Positions 13,201 through 28,200 of a DNA stretch of 64,000 nucleotides are shown here, one piece after another (position 1 is the first letter of the stretch; every line of letters starts with the position of its first letter). Made by a program: the position numbers and the translations under genes. This DNA is from Piscicola geometra. Its lineage: Eukaryota; Annelida; Clitellata; Hirudinida; Piscicolidae. The stretch is from positions 13,171,383 to 13,235,382 of the forward strand of contig OX030955.1 in assembly GCA_943735955.1 (NCBI GenBank). The letters are read 5' to 3'. A model generated the notes under the pieces. It did not search any database, was not told where the DNA came from, and was given only the letters and a program-made list of their open reading frames with translations.

Positions 13201-16200
13201 ACTGTATCAATGATGACAACAGAATCAACAAGTGTGCCAACTGCTGTATCGACAACAGTGCCGACTACTGTATCAATGATGACAACAGAATCAACAAGTG
13301 TGCCAACAACTGTATCGACAACATTGCCGACTACTGTATCAATGATGAAAACAGAATCAACAAGTGTGCCAACTGCTGTATCGACAACAGTGCCGACTAA
13401 TGTATCAATGATGAAAACAGAATCAACAAGTGTGCCAACTGCTGTAACGACAAAAGTGCCGACTATTGTATCAATGATGACAACAGAATCAACAAGTGTG
13501 CCAACTGCTGTATCGACAACAGTGCCGACTACTGTATCAATGATGACAACAGAATCAACAAGTGTGCCAACTGCTGTATCGACAACAGTGCCGACTACTG
13601 TATCAATGATGACAACAGAATCAACAAGTGTGCCAACTGCTGTATCGACAACAGTGCCGACTACTGTATCAATGATGACAACAGAATCAACAAGTGTGCC
13701 AACTGCTTTATCGACAACAGTGCCGACTACTGTATCAATGATGACAACAGAATCAACAAGTGTGCCAACTGCTGTATCGACAACAGCGCCGACTACTGTA
13801 TCAATGATGACAACAGAATCAACAAGTGTGCCAACTGCTGTATCGACAACAGTGCCGACTACTGTATCAATGATGACAACAGAATCAACAAGTGTGCCAA
13901 CTGCTGTATCGACAACAGTGCCGACTACTGTATCAATGATGACAACAGAATCAACAAGTGTGCCAACTGCTGTATCGACAACAGTGCTGACTACTGTATC
14001 AATGATGACAACAGAATCAACAAGTGTGCCAACTGTTTTATCGACAACAGCGCCGACTACTGTATCAATGATGACAACAGAATCAACAAGTGTGCCAACT
14101 GCTGTATCGACAACAGTGCTGACTACTGTATCAATGATGACAACAGAATCAACAAGTGTGCCAACTGCTGTATCGACAACAGCGCCGACTACTCTATCAA
14201 TGATGACAACAGAATCAACGAGTGTGCCAACTGCTGTATCGACAACAGTGCCGACTACTGTATCAATGATGACAACAGAATCAACAAGTGTGCCAACTGC
14301 TGTATCGACAACAGTGCCGACTACTGTATCAATGATGACAACAGAATCAACAAGTGTGCCAACTGCTGTATCGACAACAGTGCCGACTACTGTATCAATG
14401 ATGACAACAGAATCAACAAGTGTGCCAACAACTGTATCGACAACATTGCCGACTACTGTATCAATGATGAAAACAGAATCAACAAGTGTGCCAACTGCTG
14501 TATCGACAACAGTGCCGACTACTGTATCAATGATGAAAACAGAATCAACAAGTGTGCCAACTGCTGTATCGACAACAGCGCCGACTACTGTATCAATGAT
14601 GACAACAGAATCAACAAGTGTGCCAACTGCTGTATCGACAACAGTGCCGACTACTGTATCAATGATGACAACAGAATCAACAAGTGTGCCAACTGCTGTA
14701 TCGACAACAGTGCCGACTACTGTATCAATGATGACAACAGAATCAACAAGTGTGCCAACTGCTGTATCGACAACAGTTCCGACTACTGTATCAATGATGA
14801 CAACAGAATCAACAAGTGTGCCAACTGCTGTATCGACAACAGTGCCGACTACTGTATTAATGATGACAACAGAATCAACAAGTGTGCCAACAACTGTATC
14901 GACAACAGTGCCGACTACTGTATTAATGATGACAACAGAATCAACAAGTGTGCCAACTGCTGTATCGACAACAGTGCCGACTACTGTATCAATGATGACA
15001 ACAGAATCAACAAGTGTGCCACCTGCTGTATCGACAACAGTGCCGACTACTGTATTAATGATGACAACAGAATCAACAAGTGTGCCAACAACTGTATCGA
15101 CAACAGTGCCGACTACTGTATCAATGATGAAAACAGAATCAACAAGTGTGCCAACTGCTGTATCGACAACAGTGCCGACTACTGTATCAATGATGACAAC
15201 AGAATCAACAAGTGTGCCAACTGCTGTATCGACAACAGTGCCGACTATTGTATCAATGATGACAACAGAATCAACAAGTGTGCCAACTGCTGTATCGACA
15301 ACAGTGCCGACTACTGTATCAATGATGACAACAGAATCAACAAGTGTGCCAACTGCTGTTTCGACAACAGTGCCGACTACTGTATCAATGATGACAACAG
15401 AATCAACAAGTGTGCCAACTGCTGTATCGACAACAGTGCCGACTACTGTATCAATGATGACAACAGAATCAACAAGTGTGCCACCTGCTGTATCGACAAC
15501 AGTGCCGACTACTGTATCAATGATGACAACAGAATCAACAAGTGTGCCAACAACTGTATCGACAACAGTGCCGACTACTGTATCAATGATGAAAACAGAA
15601 TCAACAAGTGTGCCAACTGCTGTATCGACAACAGTGCCGACTACTGTATCAATGATGACAACAGAATCAACAAGTGTGCCAACTGCTGTATCGACAACAG
15701 TGCCGACTATTGTATCAAAGATGACAACAGAATCAACAAGTGTGCCAACTGCTGTATCGACAACAGTGCCAACTACTGTATCAATGATGACAACAGAATC
15801 AACAAGTGTGCCAACTGCTGTATCGACAACAGTGCCGACTACTGTATCAATGATGATAACAGAATCAACAAGTGTGCCAACTGCTGTATCGACAACAGTG
15901 CCGACTACTGTATCAATGATGACAACAGAATCAACAAGTGTGCCAACTGCTGTATCGACAACAGTGCCGACTACTGTATCAATGATGACAACAGAATCAA
16001 CAAGTGTGCCAACTGCTGTATCGACAACAGTGCCGACTACTGTATCAATGATGACAACAGAATCAACAAGTGTGCCAACTGCTGTATCGACAACAGTGCC
16101 GACTACTGTATCAATGATGACAACAGAATCAACAAGTGTGCCAACTGCTGTATCGACAACAGCGCCGACTACTGTATCAATGATGACAACAGAATCAACA

Positions 16201-19200
16201 AGTGTGCCAACTGCTGTATCGACAACAGTGCCGACTACTGTATCAATGATGACAACAGAATCAACAAGTGTGCCAACTGCTGTATCGACAACAGTGCCGA
16301 CTACTGTATCAATGATGACAACAGAATCAACAAGTGTGCCAACTGCTGTATCGACAACAGTGCCGACTACTGTATTAATGATGACAACAGAATCAACAAG
16401 TGTGCCAACTGCTGTATCGACAACAGTGCCGACTACTGTATCAATGATGACAACAGAATCAACAAGTGTGCCAACTGCTGTATCGACAACAGTGCCGACT
16501 ACTGTATCAATGATGACAACAGAATCAACAAGTGTGCCAACTGCTGTATCGATAACAGTGCCGACTACTGTATCAATGATGAAAACAGAATCAACAAGTG
16601 TGCCAACTGCTGTATCGACAACAGTGCCGACTACTGTATCAATGATGACAACAGAATCAACAAGTGTGCCAACTGCTGTATCGACAACAGTGCCGACTAC
16701 TGTATCAATGATGACAACAGAATCAACAAGTGTGCCAACTGCTGTATCGACAACAGCGCCGACTACTGTATCAATGATGACAACAGAATCAACAAGTGTG
16801 CCAACTGCTGTATCGACAACAGTGCCGACTACTGTATCAATGATGACAACAGAATCAACAAGTGTGCCAACTGCTGTATCGACAACAGTGCCGACTACTG
16901 TATCAATGATGACAACAGAATCAACAAGTGTGCCAACTGCTGTATCGACAACAGTGCCGACTACTGTATCAATGATGACAACAGAATCAACAAGTGTGCC
17001 AACTGCTGTATCGACAACAGCGCCGACTACTGTATCAATGAAGACAACAGAATCAACAAGTGTGCCAACTGCTGTATCGACAACAGTGCCGACTACTGTA
17101 TCAATGATGACAACAGAATCAACAAGTGTGCCAACTGCTGTATCGACAACAGCGCCGACTACTGTATCAATGATGACAACAGAATCAACAAGTGTGCCAA
17201 CTGCTGTATCGACAACAGTGCCGACTACTGTATCAATGATGACAACAGAATCAACAAGTGTGCCAACTGCTGTATCGACAACAGTGCCGACTACTGTATC
17301 AATGATGACAACAGAATCAACAAGTGTGCCAACTGCTGTATCGACAACAGTGCCGACTACTGTATCAATGATGACAACAGAATCAACAAGTGTGCCAACT
17401 GCTGTATCGACAACAGTGCCGACTACTGTATTAATGATGACAACAGAATCAACAAGTGTGCCAACTGCTGTATCGACAACAGTGCCGACTACTGTATTAA
17501 TGATGACAACAGAATCAACAAGTGTGCCAACTGCTGTATCGACAACAGTGCCGACTACTGTATCAATGATGACAACAGAATCAACAAGTGTGCCACCTGC
17601 TGTATCGACAACAGTGCCGACTACTGTATCAATGATGACAACAGAATCAACAAGTGTGCCAACAACTGTATCGACAACAGTGCCGACTACTGTATCAATG
17701 ATGAAAACAGAATCAACAAGTGTGCCAACTGCTGTATCGACAACAGTGCCGACTACTGTATCAATGATGACAACAGAATCAACAAGTGTGCCAACTGCTG
17801 TATCGACAACAGTGCCGACTATTGTATCAATGATGACAACAGAATCAACAAGTGTGCCAACTGCTGTATCGACAACAGTGCCGACTACTGTATCAATGAT
17901 GATAACAGAATCAACAAGTGTGCCAACTGCTGTATCGACAACAGTGCCGACTACTGTATCAATGATGACAACAGAATCAACAAGTGTGCCAACTGCTGTA
18001 TCGACAACAGTGCCGACTACTGTATCAATGATGACAACAGAATCAACAAGTGTGCCAACTGCTGTATCGACAACAGTGCCAACTACTGTATCAATGATGA
18101 CAACAGAATCAACAAGTGTGCCAACTGCTGTATCGACAACAGTGCCGACTACTGTATCAATGATGACAACAGAATCAACAAGTGTGCCAACTGCTGTATC
18201 GACAACAGTGCCGACTATTGTATCAATGATGACAACAGAATCAACAAGTGTGCCAACTGCTGTATCGACAACAGTGCCGACTACTGTATCAATGATGATA
18301 ACAGAATCAACAAGTGTGCCAACTGCTGTATCGACAACAGTGCCGACTACTGTATCAATGATGACAACAGAATCAACAAGTGTGCCAACTGCTGTATCGA
18401 CAACAGTGCCGACTACTGTATCAATGATGACAACAGAATCAACAAGTGTGCCAACTGCTGTATCGACAACAGTGCCAACTACTGTATCAATGATGACAAC
18501 AGAATCAACAAGTGTGCCAACTGCTGTATCGACAACAGTGCCGACTACTGTATCAATGATGATAACAGAATCAACAAGTGTGCCAACTGCTGTATCGACA
18601 ACAGTGCCGACTACTGTATCAATGATGACAACAGAATCAACAAGTGTGCCAACTGCTGTATCGACAACAGTGCCGACTACTGTATCAATGATGACAACAG
18701 AATCAACAAGTGTGCCAACTGCTGTATCGACAACAGTGCCGACTACTGTATCAATGATGACAACAGAATCAACAAGTGTGCCAACTGCTGTATCGACAAC
18801 AGTGCCGACTACTGTATCAATGATGACAACAGAATCAACAAGTGTGCCAACTGCTGTATCGACAACAGTGCCGACTACTGTATCAATGATGACAACAGAA
18901 TCAACAAGTGTGCCAACTGCTGTATCGACAACAGTGCCGACTACTGTATCAATGATGACAACAGAATCAACAAGTGTGCCAACTGCTGTATCGACAACAG
19001 TGCCGACTACTGTATCAATGATGACAACAGAATCAACAAGTGTGCCAACTGCTGTATCGACAACAGCGCCGACTACTGTATCAATGATGACAACAGAATC
19101 AACAAGTGTGCCAACTGCTGTATCGACAACAGTGCCGACAACTGTATCAATGATGACAACAGAATCAACAAGTGTGCCAACTGCTGTATCGACAACAGTG

Positions 19201-22200
19201 CCGACTACTGTATCAATGATGACAACAGAATCAACAAGTGTGCCAACTGCTGTATCGACAACAGTGCCGACTACTGTATTAATGATGACAACAGAATCAA
19301 CAAGTGTGCCAACTGCTGTATCGACAACAGTGCCGACTACTGTATCAATGATGACAACAGAATCAACAAGTGTGCCAACTGCTGTATCGACAACAGTGCC
19401 GACTACTGTATCAATGATGACAACAGAATCAACAAGTGTGCCAACAACTGTACCGACAACAGTGCCGACTACTGTATCAATGATGAAAACAGAATCAACA
19501 AGTGTGCCAACTGCTGTATCGACAACAGTGCCGACTACTGTATCAATGATGACAACAGAATCAACAAGTGTGCCAACTGCTGTATCGACAACAGTGCCGA
19601 CTATTGTATCAATGATGACAACAGAATCAACAAGTGTGCCAACTGCTGTATCGACAACAGTGCCGACTACTGTATCAATGATGACAACAGAATCAACAAG
19701 TGTGCCAACTGCTGTATCGACAACAGTGCCGACTACTGTATCAATGATGACAACAGAATCAACAAGTGTGCCAACTGCTGTATCGACAACAGTGCCGACT
19801 ACTGTATCAATGATGACAACAGAATCAACAAGTGTGCCAACTGCTGTATCGACAACAGTGCCGACTACTGTATTAATGATGACAACAGAATCAACAAGTG
19901 TGCCAACTGCTGTATCGACAACAGTGCCGACTACTGTATCAATGATGACAACAGAATCAACAAGTGTGCCAACTGCTGTATCGACAACAGTGCTGACTAC
20001 TGTATCAATGATGACAACAGAATCAACAAGTGTGCCAACTGCTGTATCGACAACAGTGCTGACTACTGTATCAATGATGACAACAGAATCAACAAGTGTG
20101 CCAACTGCTGTATCGACAACAGTGCCGACTACTGTATTAATGATGACAACAGAATCAACAAGTGTGCCAACTGCTGTATCGACAACAGTGCCGACTACTG
20201 TATCAATGATGACAACAGAATCAACAAGTGTGCCAACTGCTGTATCGACAACAGTGCCGACTACTGTATCAATGATGACAACAGAATCAACAAGTGTGCC
20301 AACTGCAATATCGACAACAGTGCCGACTACTGTATCAATGATGATAACAGAATCAACAAGTGTGCCAACTGCTGTATCGACAACAGTGCCGACTACTGTA
20401 TCAATGATGACAACAGAATCAACAAGTGTGCCAACTGCTGTATCGACAACAGTGCCGACTACTGTATCAATGATGACAACAGAATCAACAAGTGTGCCAA
20501 CTGCTGTATCGACAACAGCGCCGACTACTGTATCAATGATGACAACAGAATCAACAAGTGTGCCAACTGCTGTATCGACAACAGTGCTGACTACTGTATC
20601 AATGATGACAACAGAATCAACAAGTGTGCCAACTGCTGTATCGACAACAGTGCTGACTACTGTATCAATGATGACAACAGAATCAACAAGTGTGCCAACT
20701 GCTGTATCTACAACAGTGCTGACTACTGTATCAATGATGACAACAGAATCAACAAGTGTGCCAACTGCTGTATCGACAACAGCGCCGACTACTGTATCAA
20801 TGATGACAACAGAATCAACGAGTGTGCCAACTGCTGTATCGACAACAGTGCCGACTACTGTATCAATGATGACAACAGAATCAACAAGTGTGCCAACTGC
20901 TGTATCGACAACAGTGCCGAATACTGTATCAATGATGACAACAGAATCAACAAGTGTGCCAACTGCTGTATCGACAACAGTGCCGACTACTGTATCAATG
21001 ATGACAACAGAATCAACAAGTGTGCCAACAACTGTATCGACAACAGTGCCGACTACTGTATCAATGATGAAAACAGAATCAACAAGTGTGCCAACTGCTG
21101 TATCGACAACAGTGCCGACTACTGTATCAATGATGACAACAGAATCAACAAGTGTGCCAACTGCTGTATCGACAACAGTGCCGACTATTGTATCAATGAT
21201 GACAACAGAATCAACAAGTGTGCCAACTGCTGTATCGACAACAGTGCCGACTACTGTATCAATGATGACAACAGAATCAACAAGTGTGCCAACTGCTGTA
21301 TCGACAACAGTGCCGACTACTGTATCAATGATGACAACAGAATCAAAAAGTGTGCCAACTGCTGTATCGACAACAGCGCCGACTACTGTATCAATGATGA
21401 CAACAGAATCAACAAGTGTGCCAATTGCTGTATCGACAACAGTGCCGACTACTGTATCAATGATGACAACAGAATCAACAAGTGTGCCAACTGCTGTATC
21501 GACAACAGCGCCGACTACTGTATCAATGATGACAACAGAATCAACAAGGGTGCCAACTGCTGTATCGACAACAGTGCCGACTACTGTATCAATGAGGTCA
21601 ACAGAATCAACAAGTGTGCCAACTGCTGTATCGACAACAGTGCCGACTACTGTATCAATGATGACAACAGAATCAACAAGTGTGCCAACCGCTGTATCGA
21701 CAACAGTGCCGACTACTGTATCAATGATGACAACAGAATCAACAAGTGTGCCAACTGCTGTATCGACAACAGTGCCGACTAATGTATCAATGATGACAAC
21801 AGAATCAACAAGTGTGCCAACTGCTGTATCGACAACAGTGCCGACTACTGTATCAATGATGACAACAGAATCAACAAGTGTGCCAACTGCTGTATCGACA
21901 ACAGTGCCGACTACTGTATCAATGATGACAACAGAATCAACAAGTGTGCCAACTGCTGTATCGACAACAGCGCCGACTACTGTATCAATGATGACAACAG
22001 AATCAACAAGTGTGCCAATTGCTGTATCGACAACAGTGCCGACTACTGTATCAATGATGACAACAGAATCAACAAGTGTGCCAACTGCTGTATCGACAAC
22101 AGCGCCGACTACTGTATCAATGATGACAACAGAATCAACAAGGGTGCCAACTGCTGTATCGACAACAGTGCCGACTACTGTATCAATGATGTCAACAGAA

Positions 22201-25200
22201 TCAACAAGTGTGCCAACTGCTGTATCGACAACAGTGCCGACTACTGTATCAATGATGACAACAGAATCAACAAGTGTGCCAACCGCTGTATCGACAACAG
22301 TGCCGACTACTGTATCAATGATGACAACAGAATCAACAAGTGTGCCAACTGCTGTATCGACAACAGTGCCGACTACTGTATCAATGATGACAACAGAATC
22401 AACAAGTGTGCCAACTGCTGTATCGACAACAGTGCCGACAACTGTATTAATGATGACAACAGAATCAACAAGTGTGCCAACTGCTGTATCGACAACAGTG
22501 CCGACTACTGTATCAATGATGAAAACAGAATCAACAAGTGTGCCAACTGCTGTATCGATAACAGTGCCGACTACTGTATCAATGATGACAACAGAATCAA
22601 CAAGTGTGCCAACTGCTGTATCGACAACAGCGCCGACTACTGTATCAATGATGACAACAGAATCAACAAGTGTGCCAACTGCTGTATCGACAACAGTGCC
22701 GACTACTGTATCAATGATGACAACAGAATCAACAAGTGTGCCAACTGCTGTATCGACAACAGTGCCGACTACTGTATCAATGATGACAACAGAATCAACA
22801 AGTGTGCCAACTGCTGTATCGACAACAGTGCCGACTAATGTATCAATGATGACAACAGAATCAACAAGTGTGCCAACTGCTGTATCGACAACAGTGCCGA
22901 CTACTGTATCAATGATGACAACAGAATCAACAAGTGTGCCAACTGCTGTATCGAAAACAGTGCCGACTACTGTATTAATGATGACAACAGAATCAACAAG
23001 TGTGCCAACTGCTGTATCGACAACAGTGCCGACTACTGTATCAATGATGAAAACAGAATCAACAAGTGTGCCAACTGCTGTATCGACAACAGTGCCGACT
23101 ACTGTATCAATGATGACAACAGAATCAACAAGTGTGCCAACTGCTGTATCGACAACAGTGCCGACTACTGTATCAATGATGACAACAGAATCAACAAGTG
23201 TGCCAACTGCTGTATCGACAACAGTGCCGACTACTGTATCAATGATGACAACAGAATCAACAAGTGTGCCAACTGCTGTATCGACAACAGTGCCGACTAA
23301 TGTATCAATGATGACAACAGAATCAACAAGTGTGCCAACTGCTGTATCGACAACAGTGCCGACTACTGTATCAATGATGACAACAGAATCAACAAGTGTG
23401 CCAACTGCTGTATCGACAACAGTGCCGACTAATGTATCAATGATGACAACAGAATCAACAAGTGTGCCAACTGCTGTATCGACAACAGTGCCGACTACTG
23501 TATCAATGATGTCAACAGAATCAACAAGTGTGCCAACTGCTGTATCGACAACAGTGCCGACTACTGTATCAATGATGACAACAGAATCAACAAGTGTGCC
23601 AACTGCTGTATCGACAACAGTGCCGACTACTGTATCAATGATGACAACAGAATCAACAAGTGTGCCAACTGCTGTATCGACAACAGCGCCGACTACTGTA
23701 TCAATGATGACAACAGAATCAACAAGTGTGCCAACTGCTGTATCGACAACAGTGCCGACTACTGTATCAATGATGACAACAGAATCAACAAGTGTGCCAA
23801 CTGCTGTATCGACAACAGTGCCGACTACTGTATCAATGATGACAACAGAATCAACAAGTGTGCCAACTGCTGTATCGACAACAGTGCCGACTAATGTATC
23901 AATGATGACAACAGAATCAACAAGTGTGCCAACTGCTGTATCGACAACAGTGCCGACTACTGTATTAATGATGACAACAGAATCAACAAGTGTGCCAACT
24001 GCTGTATCGACAACAGTGCCGACTACTGTATCAATGATGAAAACAGAATCAACAAGTGTGCCAACTGCTGTATCGACAACAGTGCCGACTACTGTATCAA
24101 TGATGACAACAGAATCAACAAGTGTGCCAACTGCTGTATCGACAACAGCGCCGACTACTGTATCAATGATGACAACAGAATCAACAAGTGTGCCAACTGC
24201 TGTATCGACAACAGTGCCGACTACTGTATCAATGATGACAACAGAATCAACAAGTGTGCCAACTGCTGTATCGACAACAGTGCCGACTACTGTATCAATG
24301 ATGACAACAGAATCAACAAGTGTGCCAACTGCTGTATCGACAACAGTGCCGACTAATGTATCAATGATGACAACAGAATCAACAAGTGTGCCAACTGCTG
24401 TATCGACAACAGTGCCGACTACTGTATCAATGATGACAACAGAATCAACAAGTGTGCCAACAACTGTATCGACAACAGTGCCGACTACTGTATCAATGAT
24501 GAAAACAGAATCAACAAGTGTGCCAACTGCTGTATCGACAACAGTGCCGACTACTGTATCAATGATGACAACAGAATCAACAAGTGTGCCAACTGCTGTA
24601 TCGACAACAGTGCCGACTATTGTATCAATGATCACAACAGAATCAACAAGTGTGCCAACTGCTGTATCGACAACAGTGCCGACTACTGTATCAATGATGA
24701 CAACAGAATCAACAAGTGTGCCAACTGCTGTATCGACAACAGTGCCGACTACTGTATCAATGATGACAACAGAATCAACAAGTGTGCCAACTGCTGTATC
24801 GACAACAGCGCCGACTACTGTATCAATGATGACAACAGAATCAACAAGTGTGCCAACTGCTGTATCGACAACAGTGCCGACTACTGTATCAATGATGACA
24901 ACAGAATCAACAAGTGTGCCAACTGCTGTATCGACAACAGTGCCGACTACTGTATCAATGATGACAACAGAATCAACAAGTGTGCCAACTGCTGTATCGA
25001 CAACAGTGCCGACTAATGTATCAATGATGACAACAGAATCAACAAGTGTGCCAACTGCTGTATCGACAACAGTGCCGACTACTGTATTAATGATGACAAC
25101 AGAATCAACAAGTGTGCCAACTGCTGTATCGACAACAGTGCCGACTACTGTATCAATGATGAAAACAGAATCAACAAGTGTGCCAACTGCTGTATCGACA

Positions 25201-28200
25201 ACAGTGCCGACTACTGTATCAATGATGACAACAGAATCAACAAGTGTGCCAACTGCTGTATCGACAACAGCGCCGACTACTGTATCAATGATGACAACAG
25301 AATCAAAAAGTGTGCCAACTGCTGTATCGACAACAGTGCCGACTACTGTATCAATGATGACAACAGAATCAACAAGTGTGCCAACTGCTGTATCGACAAC
25401 AGTGCCGACTACTGTATCAATGATGACAACAGAATCAACAAGTGTGCCAACTGCTGTATCGACAACAGTGCCGACTAATGTATCAATGATGACAACAGAA
25501 TCAACAAGTGTGCCAACTGCTGTATCGACAACAGTGCCGACTACTGTATCAATGATGACAACAGAATCAACAAGTGTGCCAACAACTGTATCGACAACAG
25601 TGCCGACTACTGTATCAATGATGAAAACAGAATCAACAAGTGTGCCAACTGCTGTATCGACAACAGTGCCGACTACTGTATCAATGATGACAACAGAATC
25701 AACAAGTGTGCCAACTGCTGTATCGACAACAGTGCCGACTATTGTATCAATGATCACAACAGAATCAACAAGTGTGCCAACTGCTGTATCGACAACAGTG
25801 CCGACTACTGTATCAATGATGACAACAGAATCAACAAGTGTGCCAACTGCTGTATCGACAACAGTGCCGACTACTGTATCAATGATGACAACAGAATCAA
25901 CAAGTGTGCCAACTGCTGTATCGACAACAGCGCCGACTACTGTATCAATGATGACAACAGAATCAACAAGTGTGCCAACTGCTGTATCGACAACAGTGCC
26001 GACTACTGTATCAATGATGACAACAGAATCAACAAGTGTGCCAACTGCTGTATCGACAACAGTGCCGACTACTGTATCAATGATGACAACAGAATCAACA
26101 AGTGTGCCAACTGCTGTATCGACAACAGTGCCGACTAATGTATCAATGATGACAACAGAATCAACAAGTGTGCCAACTGCTGTATCGACAACAGTGCCGA
26201 CTACTGTATTAATGATGACAACAGAATCAACAAGTGTGCCAACTGCTGTATCGACAACAGTGCCGACTACTGTATCAATGATGAAAACAGAATCAACAAG
26301 TGTGCCAACTGCTGTATCGACAACAGTGCCGACTACTGTATCAATGATGACAACAGAATCAACAAGTGTGCCAACTGCTGTATCGACAACAGCGCCGACT
26401 ACTGTATCAATGATGACAACAGAATCAACAAGTGTGCCAACTGCTGTATCGACAACAGTGCCGACTACTGTATCAATGATGACAACAGAATCAACAAGTG
26501 TGCCAACTGCTGTATCGACAACAGTGCCGACTACTGTATCAATGATGACAACAGAATCAACAAGTGTGCCAACTGCTGTATCGACAACAGTGCCGACTAA
26601 TGTATCAATGATGACAACAGAATCAACAAGTGTGCCAACTGCTGTATCGACAACAGTGCCGACTACTGTATCAATGATGACAACAGAATCAACAAGTGTG
26701 CCAACAACTGTATCGACAACAGTGCCGACTACTGTATCAATGATGAAAACAGAATCAACAAGTGTGCCAACTGCTGTATCGACAACAGTGCCGACTACTG
26801 TATCAATGATGACAACAGAATCAACAAGTGTGCCAACTGCTGTATCGACAACAGTGCCGACTATTGTATCAATGATCACAACAGAATCAACAAGTGTGCC
26901 AACTGCTGTATCGACAACAGTGCCGACTACTGTATCAATGATGACAACAGAATCAACAAGTGTGCCAACTGCTGTATCGACAACAGTGCCGACTACTGTA
27001 TCAATGATGACAACAGAATCAACAAGTGTGCCAACTGCTGTATCGACAACAGTGCCGACTACTGTATCAATGATGACAACAGAATCAACAAGTGTGCCAA
27101 CTGCTGTATCGACAACAGCGCCGACTACTGTATCAATGATGACAACAGAATCAACAAGTGTGCCAACTGCTGTATCGACAACAGTGCTGACTACTGTATC
27201 AATGATGACAACAGAATCAACAAGTGTGCCAACTGCTGTATCGACAACAGCGCCGACTACTGTATCAATGATGACAACAGAATCAACGAGTGTGCCAACT
27301 GCTGTATCGACAACAGTGCCGACTACTGTATCAATGATGACAACAGAATCAACAAGTGTGCCAACTGCTGTATCGACAACAGTGCCGACTACTGTATCAA
27401 TGATGACAACAGAATCAACAAGTGTGCCAACTGCTGTATCGACAACAGTGCCGACTACTGTATCAATGATGACAACAGAATCAACAAGTGTGCCAACTGC
27501 TGTATCGACAACAGTGCCGACTACTGTATCAATGATGACAACAGAATCAACAAGTGTGCCAACTGCTGTATCGACAACAGTGCCGACTACTGTATCAATG
27601 ATGAAAACAGAATCAACAAGTGTGCCAACTGCTGTATCGACAACAGTGCCGACTACTGTATCAATGATGACAACAGAATCAACAAGTGTGCCAACTGCTG
27701 TATCGACAACAGTGCCGACTATTGTATCAATGATGACAACAGAATCAACAAGTGTGCCAACTGCTGTATCGACAACAGTGCCGACTACTGTATCAATGAT
27801 GTCAACAGAATCAACAAGTGTGCCAACTGCTGTATCGACAACAGTGCCGACTACTGTATCAATGATGACAACAGAATCAACAAGTGTGCCAACTGCTGTA
27901 TCGACAACAGTGCCGACTACTGTATCAATGATGACAACAGAATCAACAAGTGTGCCAACTGCTGTATCGACAACAGCGCCGACTACTGTATCAATGATGA
28001 CAACAGAATCAACAAGTGTGCCAACTGCTGTATCGACAACAGTGCCGACTACTGTATCAATGATGACAACAGAATCAACAAGTGTGCCAACTGCTGTATC
28101 GACAACAGTGCCGACTACTGTATCAATGATGACAACAGAATCAACAAGTGTGCCAACTGCTGTATCGACAACAGTGCCGACTAATGTATCAATGATGACA

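Noticed and set aside
13201..13213. Apparent stop (TGA at 13211-13213) ending the left reading frame
   Set aside because: It appears only because the 200-N placeholder shifts the frame. The repeat's own frame continues.
12959..13255. Short minus-strand open frame
   Set aside because: Most of its length is undetermined bases. It is a by-product of the gap.
12966..13400. Plus-strand frame with Cys/Asn/Asp-rich repeats
   Set aside because: It is the +1 shadow of the same unit, has no natural start, reads through the N run and is closed by TAA wherever ACT has become AAT (about 24 places) and by TGA where it has become GAT.
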